DNA of 64,000 nucleotides, taken from assembly GCF_900107535.1 (NCBI RefSeq), contig NZ_FNRA01000002.1:186001-250000 (forward strand). The letters are read 5' to 3'. Source of the stretch: Pedobacter hartonius. GTDB lineage: Bacteria; Bacteroidota; Bacteroidia; Sphingobacteriales; Sphingobacteriaceae. The notes beneath the pieces were generated by a model, which saw nothing but the letters and a program-made list of their open reading frames with translations, did no database searches and had not been told where the DNA came from. Made by a program: the position numbers and the translations under genes. Positions 27,409 through 34,036 of this stretch are shown one piece after another. Numbering within the stretch: position 1 is the stretch's first letter; the number at the start of each line of letters is the position of its first letter.

Positions 27409-27440
27409 ATATTCAACAGGTAGCCATAAATCCCACATTT

Positions 27441-28646
27441 ATGGTACAAATAAAAGTGATTTTAGACAATCGCAAAGAGAAGGCAGATGGAACATGCCCT
27501 ATTTACTATCGGATAACAGAACAGAGAAAAGCTTCTTACATCTCTACCGGATTCTCAGTACAGGAAGAACACTGGAATGAAAAAGAAAGAACCGTTATCA
27601 AAAAACATCCTAATGCTCAGTTTATTAATAACTCTATTAGCAAGAGGTATTCCGAGATACAGAAAATCATCATTCAATTAGAAGACGAAGGAAAATACTC
27701 AATTGAAGGAGTAAAGAACAGGCTATTAGCACCAAAGAGAACGGCCACATCAGTAAAAGAGTTTTCAAAAGAACTGATAGAGCAATTGAAATCGCAAAAG
27801 AAGATTGGGAATGCGCTAATATATCAGACAGCAATTAACAGGCTGTTCTCCTTCAAATCAAATCAGTCTTTAAAATTCATTGATATTGATTTAACGTTTA
27901 TAGAGAATTACAATACATTTTTGATAGAACAGGGTGTAAGCACTAACGGTATATCAAATTACCTGAGAACGTTAAGAGCAATTTACAATAGAGCTATTAA
28001 GGCCAAAGTAATTGACAGACAACATTACCCTTTTGGCGATTTCAAGATTAAGCAGGAAAAAACTGCTAAAAGAGCAATTAGTAATGATATAATGTCGGTT
28101 ATTAAATCTGTAACTGCTCCTATCGGTCATTCTGTAGACAAAGCAAGAGATATGTTCTTGCTCTCCTTCTACTTTATTGGAATGTCATTCACTGATTTAG
28201 CCTATCTCAAAAAGGAAAATCTGCACTCTGGCAGATTGGTTTATAAAAGACGGAAGACGGGCAAAGTCTATGATATTCTTTTAACAGATAGTGCTCTGGA
28301 ACTAATAAAAAAGTATGAGAGTACATCCCGCTACATCGTACCAGTACTATCAAGCACAGTATTAGAGGATAGTCTACAATCAAAGAGGATTATAAAGCAG
28401 TGGATTAAGACAACGAACAAATATCTAAACAAGATTTCTAATGATAATGGATTAGACTGCAAAATTACAAGCTACGTAAGCAGACATACTTGGGGAACCG
28501 CAGCAAAGAAACTAGGCTACTCAAATGAAATGATAGCTGAAGCAATGGGGCATGAGTATGGCAATTCTACTACTAACATTTACTTAGACAAGTTCGACCA
28601 GGAGGCAATAGACGAAATGCACAAAAAAGTTACCTGTATTAGTTAA
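27441..28646 (+). CDS. Tyrosine recombinase (integrase), IntDOT-like
   Basis: 401 residues. An N-terminal arm-binding domain (YYRITEQRKASYISTGFSV) is followed by a SAM-like core-binding domain (about 100-200) and the catalytic domain. The first catalytic Arg is replaced: the block reads FYFIGMSFTDLAYL with Met, as in the CTnDOT-type group that lacks Arg I. Box II is SYVSRHTWGT with Arg and His, then MGHEYGNSTTNIYLDKFD holds the last His and the nucleophilic Tyr. It would integrate and excise the element at tRNA-Val and lies 154 bases from attL. It is the clearest sign that the region is mobile. Confidence 0.95.
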   Translation: MVQIKVILDNRKEKADGTCPIYYRITEQRKASYISTGFSVQEEHWNEKERTVIKKHPNAQFINNSISKRYSEIQKIIIQLEDEGKYSIEGVKNRLLAPKRTATSVKEFSKELIEQLKSQKKIGNALIYQTAINRLFSFKSNQSLKFIDIDLTFIENYNTFLIEQGVSTNGISNYLRTLRAIYNRAIKAKVIDRQHYPFGDFKIKQEKTAKRAISNDIMSVIKSVTAPIGHSVDKARDMFLLSFYFIGMSFTDLAYLKKENLHSGRLVYKRRKTGKVYDILLTDSALELIKKYESTSRYIVPVLSSTVLEDSLQSKRIIKQWIKTTNKYLNKISNDNGLDCKITSYVSRHTWGTAAKKLGYSNEMIAEAMGHEYGNSTTNIYLDKFDQEAIDEMHKKVTCIS

Positions 28647-28656
28647 GGTGTTATAA

Positions 28657-28696
28657 AATTGGATAGTTTTGTTGTAACCAACAGGGCTATCCAATT
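28657..28696 (+). promoter_or_regulatory. Hairpin abutting the start codon of the 253-residue gene
   Basis: AATTGGATAG and CTATCCAATT pair perfectly, with an inner TGTTG/CAACA stem around TAAC and symmetric TTT/GGG inner loops. The ATG follows immediately at 28697. There is no T-tract, so a translational or protein-binding role is more likely than termination. Confidence 0.6.
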
Positions 28697-29458
28697 ATGT
28701 TTACAAGCGTATTTAAGGAATACAAATCTCTCATAGAGCAAGCTGATGCCTACTTTGAAACTCAGGAGGTACAGGTGGATGGACAAAAAGAATTTTTGGA
28801 GAACTCTTCATATAATGGCTACGGAATATTACAAGTAGAGTTGTTCCAAGTGAAACTAAGGTCATTGTCAATTATAATAGAATATTATATCAAAAGCCCT
28901 ATAAGTGAGTGCATGTATTTTGAGGGGGATTATATAAATATAAAACAAACTCTAAAAGACCTTGAAAAAAAATTCACAGTCACTAATAGCAGAACAACTC
29001 ATAATAACTTCGTTCTTAAAAAAGCAGATAGCATGGCAGGTATTGATATCAATGAATATTACTATAACGGCTTCATATCAAGTGCATATAAGAGTATTGC
29101 ATATTTAAATACCTTCTCTGACAATGAGAAAGCATTTAATGCCTTATTCATTGGAGACATGGATACCATCTTAAGAAATACTGAAATGGTAAGACAATCA
29201 TTTATAGTCCTAAATATTACGAATGAATATAGAGAATGTATTTTGTCACCACGTAAGGCCGCCGTATTATGGGGGCTTATAGATGTATTAAAAGAGAGAA
29301 ACTGGATTAATATTTTGACGCAAGAACAATGTATCTCAATATTCTGGATTTATGTAAAAGGTCAAGGAGAAGCACCAAAAGCGCATAGAGAAAGTAAAAA
29401 TTACCTTCGCACAAAAGCAGATGTCAAGACCATACTTGATAATTTACTTCGGCATTAA
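28697..29458 (+). CDS. Unknown protein of the integrated element, 253 aa
   Basis: No family is recognised. The protein is soluble, mostly helical, without a signal peptide or membrane segment. The N-terminal third has the pattern NSSYNGYGILQVELFQVKLRS, the centre is polar, and the C-terminal 70 residues (SPRKAAVLWGLIDVLKERNWI, LTQEQCISIFWIYVKGQGEAP) look like a compact helical domain. It lies between the integrase and the replication ATPase genes on the same strand. A role in replication, excision or regulation of the element is possible but only by position. Confidence 0.6.
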   Translation: MFTSVFKEYKSLIEQADAYFETQEVQVDGQKEFLENSSYNGYGILQVELFQVKLRSLSIIIEYYIKSPISECMYFEGDYINIKQTLKDLEKKFTVTNSRTTHNNFVLKKADSMAGIDINEYYYNGFISSAYKSIAYLNTFSDNEKAFNALFIGDMDTILRNTEMVRQSFIVLNITNEYRECILSPRKAAVLWGLIDVLKERNWINILTQEQCISIFWIYVKGQGEAPKAHRESKNYLRTKADVKTILDNLLRH

Positions 29459-29459
29459 T

Positions 29460-29479
29460 AACGACATTTAACGACATTT
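29460..29479 (+). repeat. Tandem decamer before the replication gene
   Basis: AACGACATTT occurs twice in direct tandem and is followed by CGTTGTC, partly its inverse. It lies 35 bases before the ATPase start and may be an iteron pair or operator. Confidence 0.55.
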
Positions 29480-29514
29480 CGTTGTCTCCCTTTAAGTTTA
29501 TTTCCATTTGCACT

Positions 29515-31032
29515 ATGACAAACAATTCAAATAGTGCAGATGGCAAGGTCATCTACTATGACACCTTAATCAAGGTTAGTTCAAAAGCAAAGGCATTCAG
29601 AATTTGGGAATTTTCTAAAGACCTAAATCTAACAGGTATCAACAGAAAAGGATTTTTAGAATTGCTGAAACAGCATGGCTTCTACCGACGAAAAACTCCT
29701 AATGGTTCATTTGAAACAGTACATATTAAAAATGGAGTTATTAGATATGTAAATAAAGATGACATCATTAATCATCTCAGAGATTACATAGAGAATGAAA
29801 ATGGAGCATATAGAGTTTACCACTCTAAAAATAAGGAAGATAGCTTTAAATTAATAGAGATTGCACAGTTCATAAACCTTTTTCTAAAGCAATACCATTT
29901 GCTAATTAATGATAGCTTTTTAGTACTTCTGGAATTAGACAATAGGCAGGTGTTAAAAGACACCCCTACTGAAAGTCATCTTCTATTTAAGAATATAGTC
30001 ATTACAATCACAAGAGACGGCTTTACAAAAACCAGATACGATGAGTTAGAGGATGTACTTATTTTTGAATCACAAATAATCGACGTAGATTTTGACTTTG
30101 AAGAAGATTGGAGAAATACCCCGTTCCCAATCTTCATACAAAATATTTGTAACAATGACACAAACAGAAAGAATGTACTAAGTTCTGCAATAGGGTATTT
30201 ATTACATGGATATAATGACCCTGCAATTTCACAGGCTGTGATTCTTTATGATGAGGAATTAACTGATATTAATACCCCAAAAGGAGGAACAGGAAAAGGG
30301 ATAATTGGACAAGCATTATCAAAAGTACGAAGGGGATTTGTACAATTGGACGGTAAAAAACTAAACCTTGATTCTCCCTTTCTTTTTCAAAGAATCAAAG
30401 AAGATACACGAATCATTTTTATAGATGATGTAAGTAAAAGATTTGATGTCGATATGCTGAACTCCATGCTAACAGAAGGTATATCTATTGAGGAAAAATT
30501 CAGAAAACCTATTCACATTAATAAAACTAATATGCCAAGGTTCCTAATTACTTCAAATATAATACTGCCCTTTGACGGCACTACAAGAACACGACGACAG
30601 TATATTGTTGAACTTTCCAACTATTATTCTAATAATCAACAGCATGGAGTAAACCAACCAATTATCGCAGAGCATGGAAAAAGATTCTTTAGTGAAGAAT
30701 GGACTAGTACAGAATGGAATGGCTTTTATACGTTTATACTAAAAACCATACAATACTATTTACGAAATGGACTAATCAAACAGCAGGAATTAAACATGAA
30801 AAAGAATTGGTTAGTTCAGAAAATCGGAAAACAACTCTTTGGCTATTTTGAAGGCTTAGAAATTGAAGATGGGCAGGAATATGTTATGAAAGAACTACTT
30901 GAAGATTTAAGAACAGATGGAACCGTAGATGACAATTACAGTCAACGCTTGCTATCAGATAACATAAAAGCCTACCTAAGCTGTAAAGGCATTTCATTCA
31001 CATTCAAAAAGGGAAAACTATTAATATCTTAA
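29515..31032 (+). CDS. P-loop replication ATPase (SF3/D5 helicase-like)
   Basis: 505 residues. A Walker A sequence GGTGKG lies at about residue 256 in TPKGGTGKGIIGQAL, and a Walker B-like IIFIDDVSK lies near 300. Then comes a sensor-type block PRFLITSNIILPFDGTTRTRRQ, where ITSN and the following Arg residues match superfamily 3/D5-type helicases of phages and plasmids. The N-terminal 200 residues could hold a degenerate primase or DNA-binding domain but no motif is clear. The C terminus (YSQRLLSDNIKAYLSCKGI) looks like a winged-helix end. The ATG at 29515 is preferred over an in-frame TTG at 29482. It is likely the replication initiator/helicase of the element. Confidence 0.78.
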   Translation: MTNNSNSADGKVIYYDTLIKVSSKAKAFRIWEFSKDLNLTGINRKGFLELLKQHGFYRRKTPNGSFETVHIKNGVIRYVNKDDIINHLRDYIENENGAYRVYHSKNKEDSFKLIEIAQFINLFLKQYHLLINDSFLVLLELDNRQVLKDTPTESHLLFKNIVITITRDGFTKTRYDELEDVLIFESQIIDVDFDFEEDWRNTPFPIFIQNICNNDTNRKNVLSSAIGYLLHGYNDPAISQAVILYDEELTDINTPKGGTGKGIIGQALSKVRRGFVQLDGKKLNLDSPFLFQRIKEDTRIIFIDDVSKRFDVDMLNSMLTEGISIEEKFRKPIHINKTNMPRFLITSNIILPFDGTTRTRRQYIVELSNYYSNNQQHGVNQPIIAEHGKRFFSEEWTSTEWNGFYTFILKTIQYYLRNGLIKQQELNMKKNWLVQKIGKQLFGYFEGLEIEDGQEYVMKELLEDLRTDGTVDDNYSQRLLSDNIKAYLSCKGISFTFKKGKLLIS

Positions 31033-31369
31033 CAAACCAGACAATGCAGATTTAGGATTTAGTAAAGAGACACTAATAGGGTATCATCTATTCTAAATAA
31101 CATACACATCCTTTTATGTTAGACTCTAAATCCTAAATCTATGAGCAGGTATCAGGATGAAACACCGATATTATAGAAATTGGAATAGCAAAATGACTAC
31201 TTATATCACAACCTTGAATATAGCCATTTACCCTTCTGACAGACCATGAAACCATATATTTTGAAATAAATTTTTCAGAAAAATCCACAAAGATACGCAC
31301 ATGGGTACTACATACTAAACACCATCCCTCTAATATTGAGATTGTAACACACCCCCCATAAGGAAAACT
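31033..31369. other. Gene-free region holding a candidate replication origin
   Basis: No gene is seen. At 31048-31062 and 31126-31140 lie perfectly inverted 15-base arms, each made of two tandem heptamers (GATTTAG twice, and CTAAATC twice). A smaller hairpin (AACATA/TATGTT) lies between them. The rest is AT-rich without clear motifs. Confidence 0.6.
31048..31140. repeat. Inverted pair of tandem heptamers (possible ori)
   Basis: AGATTTAGGATTTAG at 31048-31062 and its exact reverse complement at 31126-31140, 63 bases apart, just after the P-loop ATPase gene. Iteron-like direct repeats inside inverted arms are typical of origins bound by an initiator; the role is inferred. Confidence 0.6.
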
Positions 31370-31594
31370 CTAAATATCAAATAATTCGGATAGCGAAATT
31401 TCTAGGACTTGGCAAATACTGTTGGCTGTTACAAGTGTAATATTAACTTCTGCCCTTTCTATATTGCCGATTTGATTTTTGGAAATACCTGCTTTTAAGG
31501 CCAATTCTTGTTGAGATAAACCTGCTTTTTCCCTAAGCCCTCTTAAGTGCTCCCCAAATCTCTTTAGTAGGTCTTCATCCCTGTTGTTTATCAC
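31370..31594 (-). CDS. XRE-family HTH regulator
   Basis: 74 residues, almost entirely one Cro/C1-type helix-turn-helix: LRGLREKAGLSQQELALKAGI followed by the recognition helix SKNQIGNIERAEVNIT and a stabilising C-terminal helix ending LSELFDI. There is no sensor or cleavage domain. It is transcribed away from the small genes at 31687 onward, with a perfect palindrome between the two promoter regions. It probably represses itself and the opposite operon, as a lysogeny-type switch of the element. Confidence 0.93.
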   Translation of the reverse strand: MINNRDEDLLKRFGEHLRGLREKAGLSQQELALKAGISKNQIGNIERAEVNITLVTANSICQVLEISLSELFDI

Positions 31595-31627
31595 ACAGCT
31601 AAGGTGAGCCTAATAGCATTTCCTGTC

Positions 31628-31645
31628 TACCCAATACATTGGGTA
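31628..31645. promoter_or_regulatory. Palindromic operator between xre gene and divergent small genes
   Basis: TACCCAAT-AC-ATTGGGTA, perfect 8-bp half sites with a 2-base centre, 34 bases upstream of the xre start and 42 bases before the first small gene. Size and position fit a homodimeric XRE repressor. Confidence 0.7.
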
Positions 31646-31686
31646 TTTTATCTATATTTACATTTCCTAACTAATCAATTAACCAC

Positions 31687-31806
31687 ATGAAAATTACCGC
31701 AATCGTCTTTTCAATCATTCTAGGAATGATAAAGACAAGTCCTAAAAACAGCACAAAAGAATCAATCAATTTTAACACCATCGAAGAAGCACCTAATAAA
31801 ATATGA
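31687..31806 (+). CDS. Tiny gene, 39 aa, translationally coupled
   Basis: MKITAIVFSIILGMIKTSP followed by a polar tail of 20 residues. The N terminus looks like a signal peptide or short membrane helix. Its stop overlaps the next start (ATGA), supporting real translation. Not recognised. Confidence 0.5.
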   Translation: MKITAIVFSIILGMIKTSPKNSTKESINFNTIEEAPNKI

Positions 31807-31994
31807 TGGAGAAACTAGATGGAATTACAGTAGTCCTTATTATTCCTTTCCTATTATTTGTGGCGTTTATAATTGGAGCAATCGTTAGAGGGCTTCTAGT
31901 AAAAGACAATTATAAAATCGGCCTTAGTTCAATTACAGGAAACGTTATTATCGGCATAGTAGCTATTATGATATTAAAAGCTGTAGCAGGCTAA
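31803..31994 (+). CDS. Small two-helix membrane protein, 63 aa
   Basis: Two hydrophobic helices (VVLIIPFLLFVAFIIGAIV and IIGIVAIMILKAVAG) joined by a short basic hairpin around KDNYKIG. The ATG overlaps the stop of the preceding 39-codon gene by four bases. Size and topology are compatible with holins or small toxins, but there is no specific motif; function unknown. Confidence 0.65.
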   Translation: MMEKLDGITVVLIIPFLLFVAFIIGAIVRGLLVKDNYKIGLSSITGNVIIGIVAIMILKAVAG

Positions 31995-32073
31995 CATAAA
32001 CAAAAGCATTATTAATTCTTTCTCTCTATAAGGAGAGGTACTAAACACAACAACTTAAAAGTACAATCAGTAA

Positions 32074-32493
32074 ATGAAAACAACAATTTTATGGTTAAGT
32101 CTAATCTTCGCCTTTAGTATAACTGGGAAAGGGCAAGAATACAAAGTCTCATATATCGCTTACAAGTCAGATGTAAAAAGCCAAAAAGAAGGTTTTGCTA
32201 CAAGCATTCCTATTTTTAAAAACTCTATTCTAAAAATTGCGGATAATGGCAATATTATAAACGTCACTAAGCTAACAGATAACATTTTCAAAAACTATGT
32301 AAACAAGCTAACTTGGAATCGCAAGAATGCAGTTTATGTATCTGATATCGTAGATACAAATGGTCTTTCTTATTCTTTAATGGCTGATGTAAATAAAGGC
32401 GCTACAATTATTACACTCACAGCGTTTGTGAAAAATGAAACTAAAGGCAAAGTAATAGATTGTATCACCGTCCTATATAAACCATCAAAATAA
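32074..32493 (+). CDS. Exported unknown protein, 139 aa
   Basis: A clear signal peptide (MKTTILWLSLIFAFSITGKG) is followed by a small, probably beta-rich domain with many Lys, Asn and Thr residues. No family is recognised. It is the last gene of the element before attR. A 7-bp hairpin (AAACAAG/CTTGTTT, 32495-32512) follows directly. Confidence 0.65.
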   Translation: MKTTILWLSLIFAFSITGKGQEYKVSYIAYKSDVKSQKEGFATSIPIFKNSILKIADNGNIINVTKLTDNIFKNYVNKLTWNRKNAVYVSDIVDTNGLSYSLMADVNKGATIITLTAFVKNETKGKVIDCITVLYKPSK

Positions 32494-32506
32494 CAAACAA
32501 GGCTAC

Positions 32507-32532
32507 TTGTTTGAGTATAGTTTGAGCAAACA
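32507..32532 (+). repeat. Right arm-type repeat of the element
   Basis: TTGTTTGA, five bases, GTTTGAG, one base, AAACA, matching the left copy at 27383-27408 in the same orientation, and lying 92 bases from attR. Confidence 0.6.
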
Positions 32533-32542
32533 TCAAAAAACA

Positions 32543-32573
32543 TTTGCATAATTGAAATAAAGCTGTAGATTTG
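32543..32573 (+). promoter_or_regulatory. Promoter of right tRNA-Val
   Basis: TTTG (32543-32546), 19 bases, TAGATTTG (32566-32573), then CACTCCCAACA as after the left promoter. The leader that follows can close into a hairpin (ACATCGA/TCGATGT). Confidence 0.8.
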
Positions 32574-32624
32574 CACTCCCAACATCGACGAAACCTGCCT
32601 TAAAGCAGTCTAATCGATGTAAAT

Positions 32625-32708
32625 GAACCAAGGGGAGATTAGCTCAGCTGGTTCAGAGCACCTGCCTTACAAGCAGGGGGTCACTGGTTCGAACCCAGTA
32701 TCTCCCAC
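32625..32708 (+). repeat. Right 84-bp direct repeat (attachment site) containing tRNA-Val
   Basis: Identical to 27204-27287. It lies after the AT-rich cargo and before chromosomal-type sequence; presumed attR. Confidence 0.85.
32633..32707 (+). tRNA. tRNA-Val (anticodon TAC), right copy
   Basis: Sequence identical to the left copy and a complete cloverleaf with its own promoter, so both genes appear functional. The flank after the discriminator is CAG, not CCA. Confidence 0.97.
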
Positions 32709-32712
32709 AGAT

Positions 32713-32750
32713 AAAAATCCGTTTTTCTTATTGAAAAACGGATTTTTTTT
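32713..32750. terminator. Terminator after right tRNA-Val
   Basis: AAAAATCCGTTTTTC, loop TTATT, GAAAAACGGATTTTT and further Ts: a perfect 15-bp stem between convergent tRNA and glycosyltransferase genes. Confidence 0.92.
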
Positions 32751-32829
32751 GATCAGCGCATTACATTCCTGCTGACGGATCAATGCGAAATGCTGTGTAG
32801 CGGACATTGATTTTGCTGGCAATGTATCC

Positions 32830-33834
32830 TTAATAATAAATAGCCCTGCCATAGTTGTAGTTATAATAACAATCCAGTAGAAATTCTTCATACTGGTCAA
32901 TTATTGTTTCCCAGTTGAACTGATTCTTGATCTTATGAAGATTATTGCTGACCATCGTTTTTTCAATTTCCATGCGCCGCAGCGTTTCAACGATATTCCT
33001 CACTTCATCTGCATTGGAAAAAAATGTGTCTGTATGCAAAACCGGCTTGTTAAAAGGGTTGTGATGTGCCGCAATTAATGCTTCGCTATCCATTGCCTCC
33101 AAGAGCGATAGATGGGCACCACCAACGCTGTGCCCATGAAAATAAAGATAGGAGTTATGCTGAAGGGAACGCACTTTGGCATGGCTAAAGCCTTCCAGAA
33201 TGTTCTCAATATTATTTTCAGGTTCCATTCTGGCCATCAGCAGGAAATAATCTTCCTTTAACATTTCGGAGCGGTTGAACTGCTCCCGCTCCCGCTCATA
33301 AAACAGATCGGCACCATAAGGGATATATTTACTTTCAATTTTATATTTATCCTTTAAATAGGTCTGGATGACCATCGAATCGGCCACGTAATACTGACTG
33401 TGTTTTACGGCAAGTTTTTCGGCGTACTTCATAAAGGCCTGTACAGGTTTTGAATATGTAGATTTTTTCCATTCCAGGTCGTCCATATTGGTAACGATGG
33501 CACTTTTTCGCGGATACAGGCTGCTCCAAACCGAGCTGCTCATATACCCCATCAGCATGATCACATCATATTTTCTTTTCCGGGCATCCAGCAGGCAATT
33601 CAGGTCATACACGAACTGGCCTGCCGTCCCGATCAGGTACTCCGGATCGTAACAGTGCCTGATCTCCACATCATTCCAGCTGCTCATCGTATAGGGGTGA
33701 TTATGCGAATTATATACGGTGACTTCATGTCCTCGCCTGACCAACCCGGCAGAAACATATTCCGAGATATGTTCAAATCCTCCATAGTAATTCGGAATTC
33801 CCCGGGTACCTAATATTGCTATGTTTAATTTCAT
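32830..33834 (-). CDS. DUF1972-type glycosyltransferase, apparently internally shortened
   Basis: 334 residues. The N terminus NIAILGTRGIPNYYGGFEHISEYV is the DUF1972 signature of GT4-like sugar transferases in polysaccharide synthesis (split here by one residue class, see GTRGIPNYYGGFE). The donor-binding part contains LYFHGHSVGG and SLLEAM. Between ILEGF and LYFHGHSVGG only about a dozen residues remain, where family members usually have about 50-60 including a Rossmann strand and a GGIYD-like block. The usual GGTNPSLLEAM reads GGAHLSLLEAM. The gene therefore seems to carry an in-frame internal deletion and may be inactive. It lies just beyond the attR tRNA. Confidence 0.8.
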   Translation of the reverse strand: MKLNIAILGTRGIPNYYGGFEHISEYVSAGLVRRGHEVTVYNSHNHPYTMSSWNDVEIRHCYDPEYLIGTAGQFVYDLNCLLDARKRKYDVIMLMGYMSSSVWSSLYPRKSAIVTNMDDLEWKKSTYSKPVQAFMKYAEKLAVKHSQYYVADSMVIQTYLKDKYKIESKYIPYGADLFYEREREQFNRSEMLKEDYFLLMARMEPENNIENILEGFSHAKVRSLQHNSYLYFHGHSVGGAHLSLLEAMDSEALIAAHHNPFNKPVLHTDTFFSNADEVRNIVETLRRMEIEKTMVSNNLHKIKNQFNWETIIDQYEEFLLDCYYNYNYGRAIYY

Positions 33835-33949
33835 CTGTTTATTTCATTATTTGCTCATGCCGGGTTCATGCTGTCATCACGGGCAAATACGGTAAATGGT
33901 TGCCTGTACCGGAAGAAAAATCCGGATATTTATGAAACTCCTTAACGCA

Positions 33950-33983
33950 AAAAAAGTCCCGGAGAACGAGTTCCCGGGACTTT
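33950..33983 (-). terminator. Terminator of the leftward susCD operon
   Basis: On the minus strand AAAGTCCCGGGAAC and GTTCTCCGGGACTTT pair with one bulge, followed by a run of Ts (the A-run at 33950-33955). Confidence 0.85.
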
Positions 33984-34036
33984 CTACATGCAGGTTCAGA
34001 TCTCTAAAGACCTTTGCCGGCAATGATTACCTGATA

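Larger units (their letters stand above)
27204..32708. mobile_element. Integrated element of about 5.4 kb at tRNA-Val
   Basis: The stretch between the two 84-bp tRNA-Val repeats is distinctly richer in A and T than its surroundings, and its gene products are Lys/Asn/Ile-rich. Contents in order: tyrosine recombinase next to attL, an unknown 253-residue protein, a P-loop replication ATPase, a possible origin, an XRE regulator on the minus strand, two tiny genes and one exported protein. No relaxase, capsid, portal, terminase or transposase gene is seen. Repeats near each end (27383-27408, 32507-32532) are nearly equidistant from the tRNA copies, as expected for arm-type integrase or excisionase sites. 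It looks like an integrative plasmid or phage satellite that needs a helper to move between cells; that last point is inference. Confidence 0.82.

Noticed and set aside
27441..32493. Prophage remnant
   Set aside because: No capsid, tail, portal, terminase or lysis genes are recognisable; the cargo fits a satellite or integrative plasmid better.
32667..32900. A 77-codon frame on the minus strand ending GDTGFEPVTPCL
   Set aside because: This ending is the well-known false translation of the antisense of a tRNA gene. It overlaps tRNA-Val and the terminator and the end of the glycosyltransferase gene.
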